This document shows, in pieces, positions 1-8,388 of a DNA stretch of 64,000 bases. Numbering within the stretch: the stretch's first letter is position 1; each line of letters starts with the position of its first letter. The notes under the pieces were generated by a model. It saw only the letters and a list, made by a program, of their open reading frames with translations, ran no database searches and was not told the origin of the DNA. Origin of the DNA: CAUZIZ01 sp965219855 (GTDB taxonomy: Bacteria > Acidobacteriota > UBA6911 > RPQK01 > JAJDTT01); the NCBI GenBank assembly GCA_965219855.1, contig CBDCOR010000021.1:124001-188000 (forward strand), read 5' to 3'. A program made the translations under genes and the position numbers.

Positions 1-296
1 AACGTCCAAGGCAGCTCGAATGTTAGGTTTTCTCTACCGATTTCGCGAGCCGATGCATAGGCGCAGTTGTATGCGGCCATAGCGATCTTGGTGCATTTCC
101 TCCGTTCCTGACCCAGTAGGAGCGACAGAGGAGCCCTTTTGCTGTCCGGGGTGCATCCATCTCGCCTGTATTCTAGCACCCAATAAAATGAGATAGGAGT
201 CTGTTTTCCCTGGGCATCACGAATGGGGCGCAGCTTGCTCCTGAAGGGAGATGGGAAAATCTAGACGATTCAGTCGGAGAAGAGGAAAAAAGTGGG

Positions 297-1772
297 TTGG
301 AGAAAGGAGCTCTGAGCACCGAGACCTACCCCGGCACGCCGGTTTCATGTAACTTCTCCACAGTGTTTCGCCTGATTGCCTGCGTCGGAATCATTTTCCT
401 GGTCTCGCTGACTATCGTCTATTTTCATCCACTATTGGCCCTTTGGATCGTGGCTCTGGTGGTCCTCACACTTTTGAGGCCCACCTACGCTCTCCTACTT
501 CTGTTCATAGCCATCTCTATCGACATCGAGCGCCCAACCTACGGAGGTCTAATCGTATCTTTTTCCGAATTGGAATTTGGTGCTTGTTTTCTTGCTTGGT
601 TTGGTAAGCAGGAACTTTCAAGACTCAGACTACAGCCGCTCCTGTGGGGCGTTCCATTCCTCTTTGCCGTTACCGTCTCTGGAATCTATAGAATTGAGTG
701 GTACAAGATCCCGCCTCACACTCTTCGTGCAAGTGAGATCTTCTTGATGCTGTTTCTGGTTTTGGAGGTATTTCGCCCACGCGATCGCCGTGTGATTCAG
801 GTCGGACTTGTCCTAGCGGGACTCCTTTACTCCACCTCGGGTCTGTTACAGTTTACTCCCTGGTCCGCCGCTAAACTTACTTCTGGAGCCCGAGCCTTCT
901 CGTTCTTTACCAATCCGAATCAGTTCGCAGCCTACCTAAATCTGTTGCTCCCGTTCTATTTCGTCTTCATTCTGACTTCGGCAGGTCGGAGAATACGGCT
1001 CCTATGGATCTACCTCTTCGCGTGGACTCTAATCGCTCAGCTTTCGACCCTCTCCCGTTCCGCAGCGCTGGCACTGCTCATCTCGGTCCTGACGATGACT
1101 CTGATCCATTACAGACCTGGACTATCTAACTTCCTTCGTGACCCCGTTTCACCGGTGTGGCGATGGTTGAAACATTCAGTACCTGTTGTCATGGCTCACC
1201 TGGCAGCGGTTCTTTTGGTGGGATTGCTCCTGTTGTCCTCGACTTCCATCAATGACAGCATCCAGAATTCGCTCGAGAACTTGAAGTTGCGGTCTGCTCG
1301 AGGTTTGGTCGGCAGCCTATTCGACTCACGAATTCCCTACTGGGATGTCGGATTTCAGATTTGGAAGGATCAGCCCTGGGTAGGCGTTGGGCCGGGTAGA
1401 TACACCCAGGTGGCCGGAGAGTACCGAGCGGTAGTGGACACGTACCAGGGAAGGGTCTCCTACTTCGCCCCGCTTGAAGCCAAGTATCGAATACACACAC
1501 ATGATCTCTTTCTGCAGTGCGCTGCAACCTACGGCCTTCTCGGCCTGGTGGGACTGCTCTTCTTTATGGTCCAGATCCTCCGACGCGTCCTTCTTCAGAT
1601 GAACACCTCGGGCGGTTTTGTAACGATCGGTCTGCTCTTTGCGTTCTTGGCTCAAAACCTGGTCGACGTCACCTTCCCGAGCCTGGCGATGGAAACTGGG
1701 TTTGTTCTCGGATTAGCCTTGGGGTATGACGGACTGGTAGTCTCCTCCCACCCGCACTGCGTACCCAAGTGA
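297..1772 (+). CDS. O-antigen ligase / Wzy-like polymerase, 3' end replaced by IS21
   Basis: Polytopic inner-membrane protein of 491 residues, with about ten hydrophobic segments and a Wzy_C (O-antigen ligase) region. Visible hallmarks are FFTNPNQFAAY near residue 203, the periplasmic-loop motif GVGPGRY near residue 363 and IHTHDLFL near residue 398. Such proteins join or polymerise polysaccharide on undecaprenyl or lipid A carriers. The start is TTG at 297, preceded by a purine-rich AGAGGAAAAA; 1-296 holds no gene I recognise. The stop codon TGA (1770-1772) is supplied by the first bases of an inserted IS21 element. Joining across the IS at the duplicated CCCAAG gives K-SPDVPDHTRST-stop, so only about 11 C-terminal residues were lost and the protein may still work. 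Family call confident; substrate unknown. Confidence 0.8.
   Translation: MEKGALSTETYPGTPVSCNFSTVFRLIACVGIIFLVSLTIVYFHPLLALWIVALVVLTLLRPTYALLLLFIAISIDIERPTYGGLIVSFSELEFGACFLAWFGKQELSRLRLQPLLWGVPFLFAVTVSGIYRIEWYKIPPHTLRASEIFLMLFLVLEVFRPRDRRVIQVGLVLAGLLYSTSGLLQFTPWSAAKLTSGARAFSFFTNPNQFAAYLNLLLPFYFVFILTSAGRRIRLLWIYLFAWTLIAQLSTLSRSAALALLISVLTMTLIHYRPGLSNFLRDPVSPVWRWLKHSVPVVMAHLAAVLLVGLLLLSSTSINDSIQNSLENLKLRSARGLVGSLFDSRIPYWDVGFQIWKDQPWVGVGPGRYTQVAGEYRAVVDTYQGRVSYFAPLEAKYRIHTHDLFLQCAATYGLLGLVGLLFFMVQILRRVLLQMNTSGGFVTIGLLFAFLAQNLVDVTFPSLAMETGFVLGLALGYDGLVVSSHPHCVPK
1764..1769. repeat. Target-site duplication, left copy (IS21 element)
   Basis: CCCAAG directly before the IS21 left end; the same six bases follow the right end at 4440-4445. 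The next base is T on both outer sides, so a 7-bp reading is also possible, but a 6-bp reading leaves the TG...CA ends expected for IS21. Confidence 0.85.
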
Positions 1773-1775
1773 TTG

Positions 1776-1818
1776 GCGACAGTTAGAATTTCCCACGACG
1801 ACAAATAGAATTCCCCAC
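1776..1818 (+). repeat. IS21 left terminal repeats (two copies)
   Basis: Two 21-bp copies at 1776-1796 and 1798-1818 share GCGAC/ACGAC, then a short A-rich spacer, then AGAATT(T/C)CC(C)AC. The reverse-complement pair lies at the right end. They are the likely IstA binding sites. Confidence 0.75.
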
Positions 1819-1848
1819 TTTTTCAGGGCTGATCCTGACCATGAGGGC

Positions 1849-3321
1849 ATGGTTAAGGATCAGCAAGTGCGGAGGTTAGTAAAGTTGCAAAAGAACGAGA
1901 AGACGCTAACGATGGCGGCGGCCAAAGCGGGGCTGTCGCGAAAGACGGCTCGGAAGTACCTGAAGTCGGGAAAGCTGCCGAGCCAGAGTCAGCCGGAGCG
2001 ATATTGGCGAACTCGATCGGATCCGTTCGAGTCGGTGTGGCCAGAGGTGGAAGAGATCCTGAAGCGATCTCCGACGGTGGAAGCGACAGCGGTGTTCGAG
2101 TATTTGTGCCGCCAGCAGGAAGGGGCCTTCCAGCAAGGTCAGTTGAGGACGCTGCAGCGCAGGATCAAGCAGTGGAAGGCACAACACGGAGAAGCGAAGG
2201 AGGTGATGTTCCCGCAGAAGTATCGGCCGGGACATCAAGCTCAATCGGACTTTACGTTTATGGGGCGTCTGGGAGTGACGATCCAGGGCCAGCCGTTTCC
2301 CCATCTGCTGTACCACTTTGTTTTGGCCTACTCGAACTGGGAAGCGACCACGCTGTGTTTCAGTGAGTCCTTTGAGAGCCTCAGCCTGGGGCTTCAGAAC
2401 GCGTTGTGGGAGTTGGGGGCGCTGCCCGAGGAACACCGAACAGACCGGCTTTCGGCGGCCGTCAACAACCTGAAACGGGAAGAGTTCACCGAGCGCTATC
2501 AAGGGTTGCTGAGACACTTCGGGATGCGCTCGAGTCGCACCCAGGCAGGAAAGGCTCACGAGAACGGGGATGTGGAACAGGCCCATCACCGCTTGAAACG
2601 GGCCATCGAGCAGGAACTGCTGCTGCGGTGTAGCCGTGATTTTTCCAGCCGGGAAGAGTACGAGGGTTTTGTAGCGGTGATTGTGGACCGGCGCAATGCG
2701 ACCCGGCAAAAGCGCCTGGGAGAAGAGCTGGCCGTGATGCGCCCGTTGCCGGCACGCCGTCTGGATGACTTCACCCGGCAGTGGGTGAGAGTCTCCCCCA
2801 GCAGTACGATCCGGGTTCGCCACAACACCTATTCGGTGGACAGCCGGTTGATCGGCGAGCGGGTGCAGGTGAGGGTGTGGGCGGATCAGGTGGAGGTCTA
2901 CTACGGGGGTCAGCCACAGGCACGCATGCCTCGCTTGCGAGGAGAAGGCAAGCATCGCATTGACTACCGGCAGGTGATCCATTCCCTGGTGCGCAAGCCG
3001 GGGGCGTTCACTCGCTATCGCTGGCGCGAGGATCTGTTTCCGGGGATCTTGTTTCGAGTCGCCTACGACGAGCTGCGCCAAGATTGTCCAGCCACGGCGG
3101 ATCGCCAGTATCTGAAGATCCTCGAGTTGGCTGCCCAGGAAGGTGAGCAGCGAGTGCGAGAGGCACTTCAGGGGCTGATTGAGAGGGGACAAAGAATCCG
3201 TTTCGAAGCACTACGAGAATGCCTCGTCGATCCGGTGGTGGAGCCCTGGGAAGTGGCGGTGGAGAAGATGGACGTGGGCGTCTACGACACGCTGCTGGAG
3301 AGCCGGGAGGTGAGATCATGA
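1849..3321 (+). CDS. istA: IS21 transposase IstA
   Basis: DDE-type integrase/transposase of 490 residues. An N-terminal helix-turn-helix (about residues 12-40, AAAKAGLSRKTARKYL) binds the terminal repeats. The RNase-H-like rve core begins near residue 120, with D in QSDF (about 134), D in TDRLSAAV (about 199) and E in KAHENGDVEQ (about 237). The C-terminal part includes the usual Mu-transposase-like beta-rich region (VSPSSTIRVRHNTYSV). Length matches typical IstA. The ATG at 1849 lies 79 bp inside the left end. The stop overlaps the istB start as ATGA, so the two are translationally coupled. Confidence 0.95.
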   Translation: MVKDQQVRRLVKLQKNEKTLTMAAAKAGLSRKTARKYLKSGKLPSQSQPERYWRTRSDPFESVWPEVEEILKRSPTVEATAVFEYLCRQQEGAFQQGQLRTLQRRIKQWKAQHGEAKEVMFPQKYRPGHQAQSDFTFMGRLGVTIQGQPFPHLLYHFVLAYSNWEATTLCFSESFESLSLGLQNALWELGALPEEHRTDRLSAAVNNLKREEFTERYQGLLRHFGMRSSRTQAGKAHENGDVEQAHHRLKRAIEQELLLRCSRDFSSREEYEGFVAVIVDRRNATRQKRLGEELAVMRPLPARRLDDFTRQWVRVSPSSTIRVRHNTYSVDSRLIGERVQVRVWADQVEVYYGGQPQARMPRLRGEGKHRIDYRQVIHSLVRKPGAFTRYRWREDLFPGILFRVAYDELRQDCPATADRQYLKILELAAQEGEQRVREALQGLIERGQRIRFEALRECLVDPVVEPWEVAVEKMDVGVYDTLLESREVRS

Positions 3322-4082
3322 GTGGAGGCAACTTGACCCGGCTTCGCGAGTGCCTTGTCCAGCTGCATCTACCAGCCTTTCGGGAGCACTCCGCCGCCCA
3401 GGCGGCACTGGCTACCCAGGAAAGTCTGTCCTATCCCCGGTTTCTCTTGTCGTTATCTGAGATCGAAGTGGCGGAGCGGCACGAGCGCAAAATCCAGCGC
3501 CTGCGCCGAATCTCGAAGCTTCCCTGGGAGAAAACGCTGACGGCGTTGGACCGCTCGCGCTTGCCCCAAAGCGTGGATCGACAACTGACGGCGCTGCTGG
3601 AAGGTACGTTTTTGGATCGCGCCGAGAACGTCTTGGCTTTCGGCAACCCTGGAAGCGGCAAGACGCATCTAGTCTGTGCTCTGGGGCAGGAGTTGATTCT
3701 GCTGGGGCGCCGGGTTCTATTCTCTACCTGCGCCCTGCTGGTACAGCGATTGCTGCGGGCCAAAATCGATCTGACTCTGGAGAAGGAGCTCAAGAAACTG
3801 GATCGCTTCGAGGCTCTCATAGTCGATGACATCGGCTACGTTCAGCAAAGTCGGGAGGAAATGGAGGTTCTTTTCACACTGCTGGCCCATCGCTACGAAC
3901 GCCGCAGCATCTTGCTGACCAGCAACCTGATCTTCTCGGACTGGGAGAGGATCTTCAAGGACCCCATGACGACGGTGGCGGCGATTGATCGGGTGGTGCA
4001 CCACAGCGTGATTCTGGAACTCAACGTCTCGAGCTACCGAATGGAGAGCGCCAAGAAGAAACAGCAGGAAACCACGAAATGA
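3318..4082 (+). CDS. istB: IS21 helper ATPase IstB
   Basis: AAA+ ATPase related to DnaC, 254 residues, which stimulates IstA and selects targets. Walker A GNPGSGKTH lies near residue 108 and Walker B LIVDDIGY near 168; a conserved LTSNLIFSDW (sensor region) and AIDRVVHHS follow. The ATG at 3318 was chosen because it overlaps the istA stop (ATGA) and gives the usual IstB length; the open frame extends 99 nt further upstream inside istA. About 300 bp of non-coding IS sequence follow before the right end. Confidence 0.95.
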   Translation: MSGGNLTRLRECLVQLHLPAFREHSAAQAALATQESLSYPRFLLSLSEIEVAERHERKIQRLRRISKLPWEKTLTALDRSRLPQSVDRQLTALLEGTFLDRAENVLAFGNPGSGKTHLVCALGQELILLGRRVLFSTCALLVQRLLRAKIDLTLEKELKKLDRFEALIVDDIGYVQQSREEMEVLFTLLAHRYERRSILLTSNLIFSDWERIFKDPMTTVAAIDRVVHHSVILELNVSSYRMESAKKKQQETTK

Positions 4083-4344
4083 GGAAACCGCGAGGAGTTC
4101 AAATCCGGGCAAATCGGCTGATTGGCCCCTGGGAAGTGCTTGGTGGGGACGATAGACGAGTGCCCGCCAAGGGGAGAGGTCGTACAGCGCCCTACAGAGG
4201 CCGCTCAGGAGCCTCGTGGATCTGGTCCACTCCCCTCGACGCCGGCGCGAGCGAGGGGGAGCTCCGTTCGGGCTACGCCCTCACTCCATCCCCCTCGCAT
4301 TCTAAAAACAATCTCTCTTTTTTACAGAAAGGAGGACCCCGAAA

Positions 4345-4382
4345 AGAGTCGTCTCAGAGGACGGCTACAGCTCTTTTTTTTT
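4345..4382 (+). terminator. Possible rho-independent terminator downstream of istB
   Basis: A short hairpin (AGTCGTC pairing with GACGGCT, about 4347-4365, one G-T pair) is followed after five bases by CTC and a run of T (4371-4382). It lies inside the IS, between istB and the right end. Spacing between stem and T-run is a little long. Confidence 0.4.
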
Positions 4383-4392
4383 ATCCCTCGTG

Positions 4393-4439
4393 TGGGGATT
4401 TCCAATTGTCGCTGCGGGAATTCCATTTGTCGTTGATCA
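4393..4439 (-). repeat. IS21 right terminal repeats (two inverse copies)
   Basis: Read on the minus strand, 4439 to 4393 gives TGATCAACGACAAATGGAAT and a second copy 22 bp further in (GCGACAATTGGAAATCCCC), mirroring the left end. Confidence 0.75.
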
Positions 4440-4445
4440 CCCAAG
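4440..4445. repeat. Target-site duplication, right copy (IS21 element)
   Basis: CCCAAG, identical to 1764-1769. The original 3' end of the O-antigen-ligase-like gene continues from here to a TAG at 4479-4481. Confidence 0.85.
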
Positions 4446-4520
4446 TCACCTGATGTGCCCGATCACACTCGCTCCACGTAGCTTTGTGCATAATTGAAGT
4501 CGAAAAAAACGAAGGAAGGG

Positions 4521-4721
4521 TACTAGCCCGCATTTCTCATCGCTGGTCTACTGCGACGCCGCAATCATCCGCCCTGGCTGTGTTATGCTCGGTCGGCCTC
4601 CTCGACGTACTGTATAAGTACGACTGCGGCGGCTCGCCACGAGTGGTCTCGGTCGCAAGCCTTGCCAGGACGGCCCTTGCGGCGCCTCGCTACGACAAGC
4701 GATGAGAAATGCGGGCTAGTA
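4521..4721. mobile_element. MITE-like element with 24-bp perfect inverted repeats
   Basis: The first 24 bases (4521-4544, beginning TACTAGCCCGCATTTCTC) are the exact reverse complement of the last 24 (4698-4721). The 201-bp unit has no plausible gene. TA at both extremes would fit a TA target duplication of the IS630/Tc1-mariner type, leaving CTAGCCCGCATTT as the true end; alternatively TA is part of the repeat. A smaller internal palindrome, CGTACTGTATAAGTACG, lies near 4606-4622. It is likely a non-autonomous transposon moved by a transposase encoded elsewhere, and it sits between the IS21-truncated gene and the MFS gene. Confidence 0.75.
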
Positions 4722-4756
4722 TCCACCAGGAACACTTTGAAGAGAGCCCTGGCTGT

Positions 4757-6058
4757 CTATGTTTCCCTCAGTTCGGCAGAGCGATTAGCGGTCCGTTGCT
4801 CATCCACCTGGCTCGGCTTAACCAGCAGCAACGGCAGTACGGTCACGAGGGAAAAAAAGCCCGCCAGCAAGAACGAAGTCTCGAAAGAAAATGAGCCGCG
4901 CACTGGCCCCGCCAGCCAGTTGCCGATGACATGTCCCACGTTAGACAGTGTCATGTACGTGGTAAACATGGTCGCCGTCGAGCGTGTCCAGGAGATTCGC
5001 ATCGACAGCGAGAGGTAGCTTACCGTGACAACAGCGAACAGGCCTGGGTAAAGGAGCAGGTATAGCGTAGCAAACCAGGTCTCCGTCCACAGACTGGGGA
5101 AGGCGCCGAAAGCGACGGTAAAGGCAGCATAAAGGACCAGACCCACCGTGAGCAAATGGCGCCGGCCAAAGCGATCCGCCACGAAGCCGCCACCAACGGC
5201 CCCGAGAAACTCAGGAATGACGGCGTAGCCCATGGCTACCGACACCTCCACGAAGCTCCAGCCCAGTTGCTGGGTGTAGAGTGTCTTGGAGACGACTTCG
5301 GCGAGACCGTGGCCGATTGTCTTGATAGTGCCCACCACAGCAAAGGCCAGGGTCGCTCGTAGTGCGAAACCTTGTGCCAGATTCTTCAACACCTCCAGGG
5401 GGCTGCGCAAGCTTGACCCCTGACCCGCTTCGTTCGCAGTTCCAGGACTCCAGGGGAAGCGCTTTTCTCCGGCCCGCTCCAGGACCAGGAGAGGCAGCAA
5501 CATGATGGCGAGCAGCAAGACGAACTGAAGTAGAACTGCGGCCGAGAGTCCCCATGCCGCCATGACTTGAGCCATCACGGCGGCTCCCGCTCCCTTGCCG
5601 ATCAGCTTGGATCCCCACATGAACCCATTGACTCGCCCGTGCTCTGAGCGGGGGAGGAGGTCGACAGCCAAGGCATCCGTGGAGACGTCCTGAAGAGAGG
5701 CGAAGCAGTTGTGGATGAAGAACATCCAACCCAGAAGCTTCAGATCGTGGGTCAGGTCTCCCATGAGTATCAGGCCCAGCATGGTGACCGCCATCATCAG
5801 CTCTGCCCCGATGATCCAGGGTCGCCTTCGACCCATCGAGCGAATGGTGACGGTGTCGATCAAAGGGGCCCAGATCAGCTTGAAGGTCCAGGGAAGCAGA
5901 ACGATTGCTGCCAACTCTCCGGCTTCGGCATCTCCTAGGCCTCGAGAGGTCAGAAACGAGATCAAGGCGATGGTCATGAATCCCCAGGGGACCCCCTGGG
6001 CGAAGTAGAGGGCACACAGGGTCGCGACCCTGTGCCCGAATCGATCGGCTAATGCCAT
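4757..6058 (-). CDS. MFS transporter, AmpG-like (PAT family)
   Basis: 433 residues with about twelve hydrophobic segments. N-terminal ALYFAQGVPWGF, FKLIWAPLIDT with GRRRPWI in the loop between helices 2 and 3, and SLQDVSTDALAVDLLP near residue 125 match the PAT/AmpG branch of the major facilitator superfamily. Members import anhydro-muropeptides (AmpG) or acetyl-CoA-like substrates, and this one could recycle cell-wall fragments; the substrate is an inference. The second half repeats the MFS loop as DRFGRRHLL. Monocistronic; the MITE lies 36 bp beyond its stop. Confidence 0.8.
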   Translation of the reverse strand: MALADRFGHRVATLCALYFAQGVPWGFMTIALISFLTSRGLGDAEAGELAAIVLLPWTFKLIWAPLIDTVTIRSMGRRRPWIIGAELMMAVTMLGLILMGDLTHDLKLLGWMFFIHNCFASLQDVSTDALAVDLLPRSEHGRVNGFMWGSKLIGKGAGAAVMAQVMAAWGLSAAVLLQFVLLLAIMLLPLLVLERAGEKRFPWSPGTANEAGQGSSLRSPLEVLKNLAQGFALRATLAFAVVGTIKTIGHGLAEVVSKTLYTQQLGWSFVEVSVAMGYAVIPEFLGAVGGGFVADRFGRRHLLTVGLVLYAAFTVAFGAFPSLWTETWFATLYLLLYPGLFAVVTVSYLSLSMRISWTRSTATMFTTYMTLSNVGHVIGNWLAGPVRGSFSFETSFLLAGFFSLVTVLPLLLVKPSQVDEQRTANRSAELRET

Positions 6059-6324
6059 GGCAGGAGATTGTAGCGGTCCGGGTTCAGAATTATTAGCTCT
6101 TGCTTCAAAAAAGTCATCGCTCGGATCCTGTTCATCGGCTGCCGCTAGAGCCGAAGGTTTCTCGGTTCAGTGCTGCCCTTGACCGCCCTGCATCATTCAG
6201 GTGGAAACTCCATTTGGGGGAACGGAGAGTATGTGCCGCTGACCGCTCTCTCCCCGGGGACCTCGGATCCTCTTGCTGTCAGGTCTGGTCGTTCCCATCT
6301 GTTGGACTGCGGCTGGTTCCGGAA

Positions 6325-7587
6325 CTAGTTTGGGTTCTGGTAGACCGTGACGACTGCGGTGCGATCGTCTCCCCCCAGGTTTGCAGCGATACCGTATCGG
6401 GGTCGACTCCCGATTTGATAGTCGCCGGCCAGACCCTTTTGCTGTTTGAAGATCTCTAGGGCTTGTTTCACGCCGGTAGCCCCAACCGGGTGGCCGAAGG
6501 CCATCAGCCCACCTCCCGTGTTCACCGGTAGTCGCCCCTCTAGATTGGTGGTCCCGTCCCTCACCAGATCGATGGCCCGACCCTGTTCTGCGAACCCGAG
6601 GGCTTCGTAGAGCAAGAGTTCCGTGATGCTGAAGCAGTCGTGTATTTCGACCACTCCAATGTCTTCAGGTCCAAGATCGGCGTCCTGGAAGGCCTCCTGG
6701 ATTGCCCGCTCCGCGGTGGACAGAACCAGAGGATCGGGCACTTCGTCTAAAGGCGCAGTCGCATGGCCGTAGGAAACAATCTGCACGGTGTCCTCCCGGG
6801 ATTTGCCTAGTTGATCCAACCCCTCCTCCGAAACCAGGACGACCGAAGATGCACCATCCGAGACCTGGGAACAATCGCTCAACTTGAGGAACTCTCGATA
6901 ATCCTTGTTCTCGAGGAAGAGCGGGTTTTTCTCGGAAACGGCTGCTGCCCTCTCCAGGGTCATCTCAACTGTTCGCATATGGGCGTGGGGGTTCTTGTTG
7001 GCGTTGCTATATGCCTTCAGCACTACGCGGCCGAGGTCTTCCTCAGAGACGTCGTAGGTCTGCCGATAGGCCTTGGCACGGCGGGCGAACAGACAGGGGA
7101 ATGTATACGCATCGCAAGCGCGCTGAGTGGCGTAGTGAGCCGCCCGTGCCAGGTAGTCGGCCCCTTCCCGAGTGTTGACTGTGGTCTGTATCTCGACGCC
7201 GGCCACCAGGACCACATCGTTGCCTGCGGAAATGGCATCTACCCCCGCGAGGAGTGCCAAGCCTCCCGAAGCACACGCCCCTTCCACCCTCGAGAAGGGC
7301 TTGTACTTCAGATCCGGATGCAGGCTTGCCAGCATGGCCCCCAGGTGTCCCTGCTTGGCAAAGAGTTCGCCGGTGAAGTTTCCCACGTATCCCTTCTGCA
7401 TCGCCGCGGGCTGTGTGTCGGTCGCTTCACAGGCCCCCAGGACGGCTGTACGCAGGTGATCCTCCAGAGAGGGATTGGTTCGCTTCCCGAAGTCAGGATG
7501 TCCCTTCCAGATGAAATCGGGATGAAACTTACCGATAAAGCCGCTGTGTGCTCCCCCGATCAAATACACGTTCCGCCTTGGTTTCAT
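6325..7587 (-). CDS. Thiolase-family acyltransferase (SCPx/non-specific lipid-transfer type)
   Basis: 420-residue thiolase-fold enzyme. The nucleophilic cysteine is C105 in EGACASGG. HDCF (near residue 315) and GGGLMAFGHPVGATG (near 355-370) supply the other active-site histidines and cysteine. HDCF instead of NEAF places it with the SCPx/acetyl-CoA acetyltransferase-like group, which cleaves or forms 3-oxoacyl-CoA in fatty acid, sterol side-chain or isoprenoid-acid degradation. The usual DUF35/OB-fold partner is absent; the next gene upstream on the same strand is a small cupin 81 bp away, so they may share a transcript. Confidence 0.85.
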   Translation of the reverse strand: MKPRRNVYLIGGAHSGFIGKFHPDFIWKGHPDFGKRTNPSLEDHLRTAVLGACEATDTQPAAMQKGYVGNFTGELFAKQGHLGAMLASLHPDLKYKPFSRVEGACASGGLALLAGVDAISAGNDVVLVAGVEIQTTVNTREGADYLARAAHYATQRACDAYTFPCLFARRAKAYRQTYDVSEEDLGRVVLKAYSNANKNPHAHMRTVEMTLERAAAVSEKNPLFLENKDYREFLKLSDCSQVSDGASSVVLVSEEGLDQLGKSREDTVQIVSYGHATAPLDEVPDPLVLSTAERAIQEAFQDADLGPEDIGVVEIHDCFSITELLLYEALGFAEQGRAIDLVRDGTTNLEGRLPVNTGGGLMAFGHPVGATGVKQALEIFKQQKGLAGDYQIGSRPRYGIAANLGGDDRTAVVTVYQNPN

Positions 7588-7668
7588 AGTTTCATGTTCC
7601 CCTTCGGAGGTGATTCGCCGGTCCGGATTGGCGCAGGGATGCCGTCTTGGTGCTGAATCACGATGGGT

Positions 7669-8013
7669 TCACTGATCGGTAGGCCAGGGTTTGGCGTAGT
7701 CCTCGCGGATGGGGCTGAAGACGTCCAATGCTCTTGCGGGTCCCCCTACAGCCGCAGCGCGGTGAGGTGTGTTGGGCGGAATGATGTAGAACTCGCCGGG
7801 GTTCAGGACCCGGGTTTCATCTCCGATCGTCAACTCCATGCGTCCTTCAAGCATGACTCCCGCCTGTTCGTGGAGGTGGCTGTGCAGCGTGACCTCAGAT
7901 TCGGCTTCAAAGTCTACCACCGACAGCATCAGATTCTCGCCATAGGGTGCCCGAATCTGGACGCCGGGAAAAATCTGCTGAGGAGTCACGGTTGAAAGGT
8001 CAATGAACGGCAT
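7669..8013 (-). CDS. Small cupin-domain protein
   Basis: 114 residues forming one cupin_2 barrel. Motif 1 is LHSHLHEQAGVMLEGRMEL, giving three putative metal ligands (H, H, E); motif 2 is LNPGEFYIIPPNTPHR with the fourth histidine. Single-domain cupins of this size include small isomerases, dioxygenases and sensors, and nothing here picks one. An AGGAGAGTT-like ribosome site lies immediately upstream of the ATG. Likely co-transcribed with the downstream thiolase gene. Confidence 0.8.
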   Translation of the reverse strand: MPFIDLSTVTPQQIFPGVQIRAPYGENLMLSVVDFEAESEVTLHSHLHEQAGVMLEGRMELTIGDETRVLNPGEFYIIPPNTPHRAAAVGGPARALDVFSPIREDYAKPWPTDQ

Positions 8014-8388
8014 GAACTCTCCTTTCTAGATTTTCTTTGGATCTTCGCAATACTCCGATCATCTTATCGTGCCTTGCCTGGCCCCGCCACAGCGACCGGG
8101 TGTGCACGCCTCTGTCTCGGTGTCAGAATAGAGGAGTCGCTGAGACCTTTCTACGATATCTCTTGGACTCCAGTCCTGAGCTCACACCAACCGGGGACAC
8201 TCTGCCTTGAGAAGTCCGGGTCCGAGGAGGCGTTTGAACTGAACTGAGGATGCGCTAAGATTGACCTCTTATGTCAAGCCGTGAAAACACGCTAAGCAAC
8301 CCCAAGGCTGAGTCCGGATCCATCGAAATCTGCCTCCCTTTCATAGGCTGGACGATGCAGCCCTCGAGGACTCGGTTGGAGCAGGACA
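8014..8388. other. Intergenic region between cupin gene and mutM (divergent)
   Basis: 375 bp separating divergently read genes, so it should carry promoters for both, but no clear -35/-10 pair stands out. A 41-codon open frame (8271-8396) overlaps the mutM start; I have no evidence that it is a gene. Confidence 0.5.

Larger units (their letters stand above)
1770..4439 (+). mobile_element. IS21-family insertion sequence (2.67 kb)
   Basis: Complete element with ends TGAT...ATCA, the istA-istB gene pair, and flanking 6-bp duplications CCCAAG. Each end carries two imperfect repeats spaced 22 bp apart: 1776-1796 and 1798-1818 on the left, and the inverse pair within 4393-4434 on the right. This is the multiple-terminal-repeat design of IS21. 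Both genes are intact, so the element could be active. It sits in the extreme 3' end of the O-antigen-ligase-like gene. Confidence 0.92.

Noticed and set aside
1906..3192. 428-codon minus-strand frame inside istA
   Set aside because: Antisense shadow; istA on the plus strand has the full DDE and HTH motifs.
4484..4705. Small frames inside the 201-bp inverted-repeat element
   Set aside because: They are read through the inverted repeats and show no coding character.
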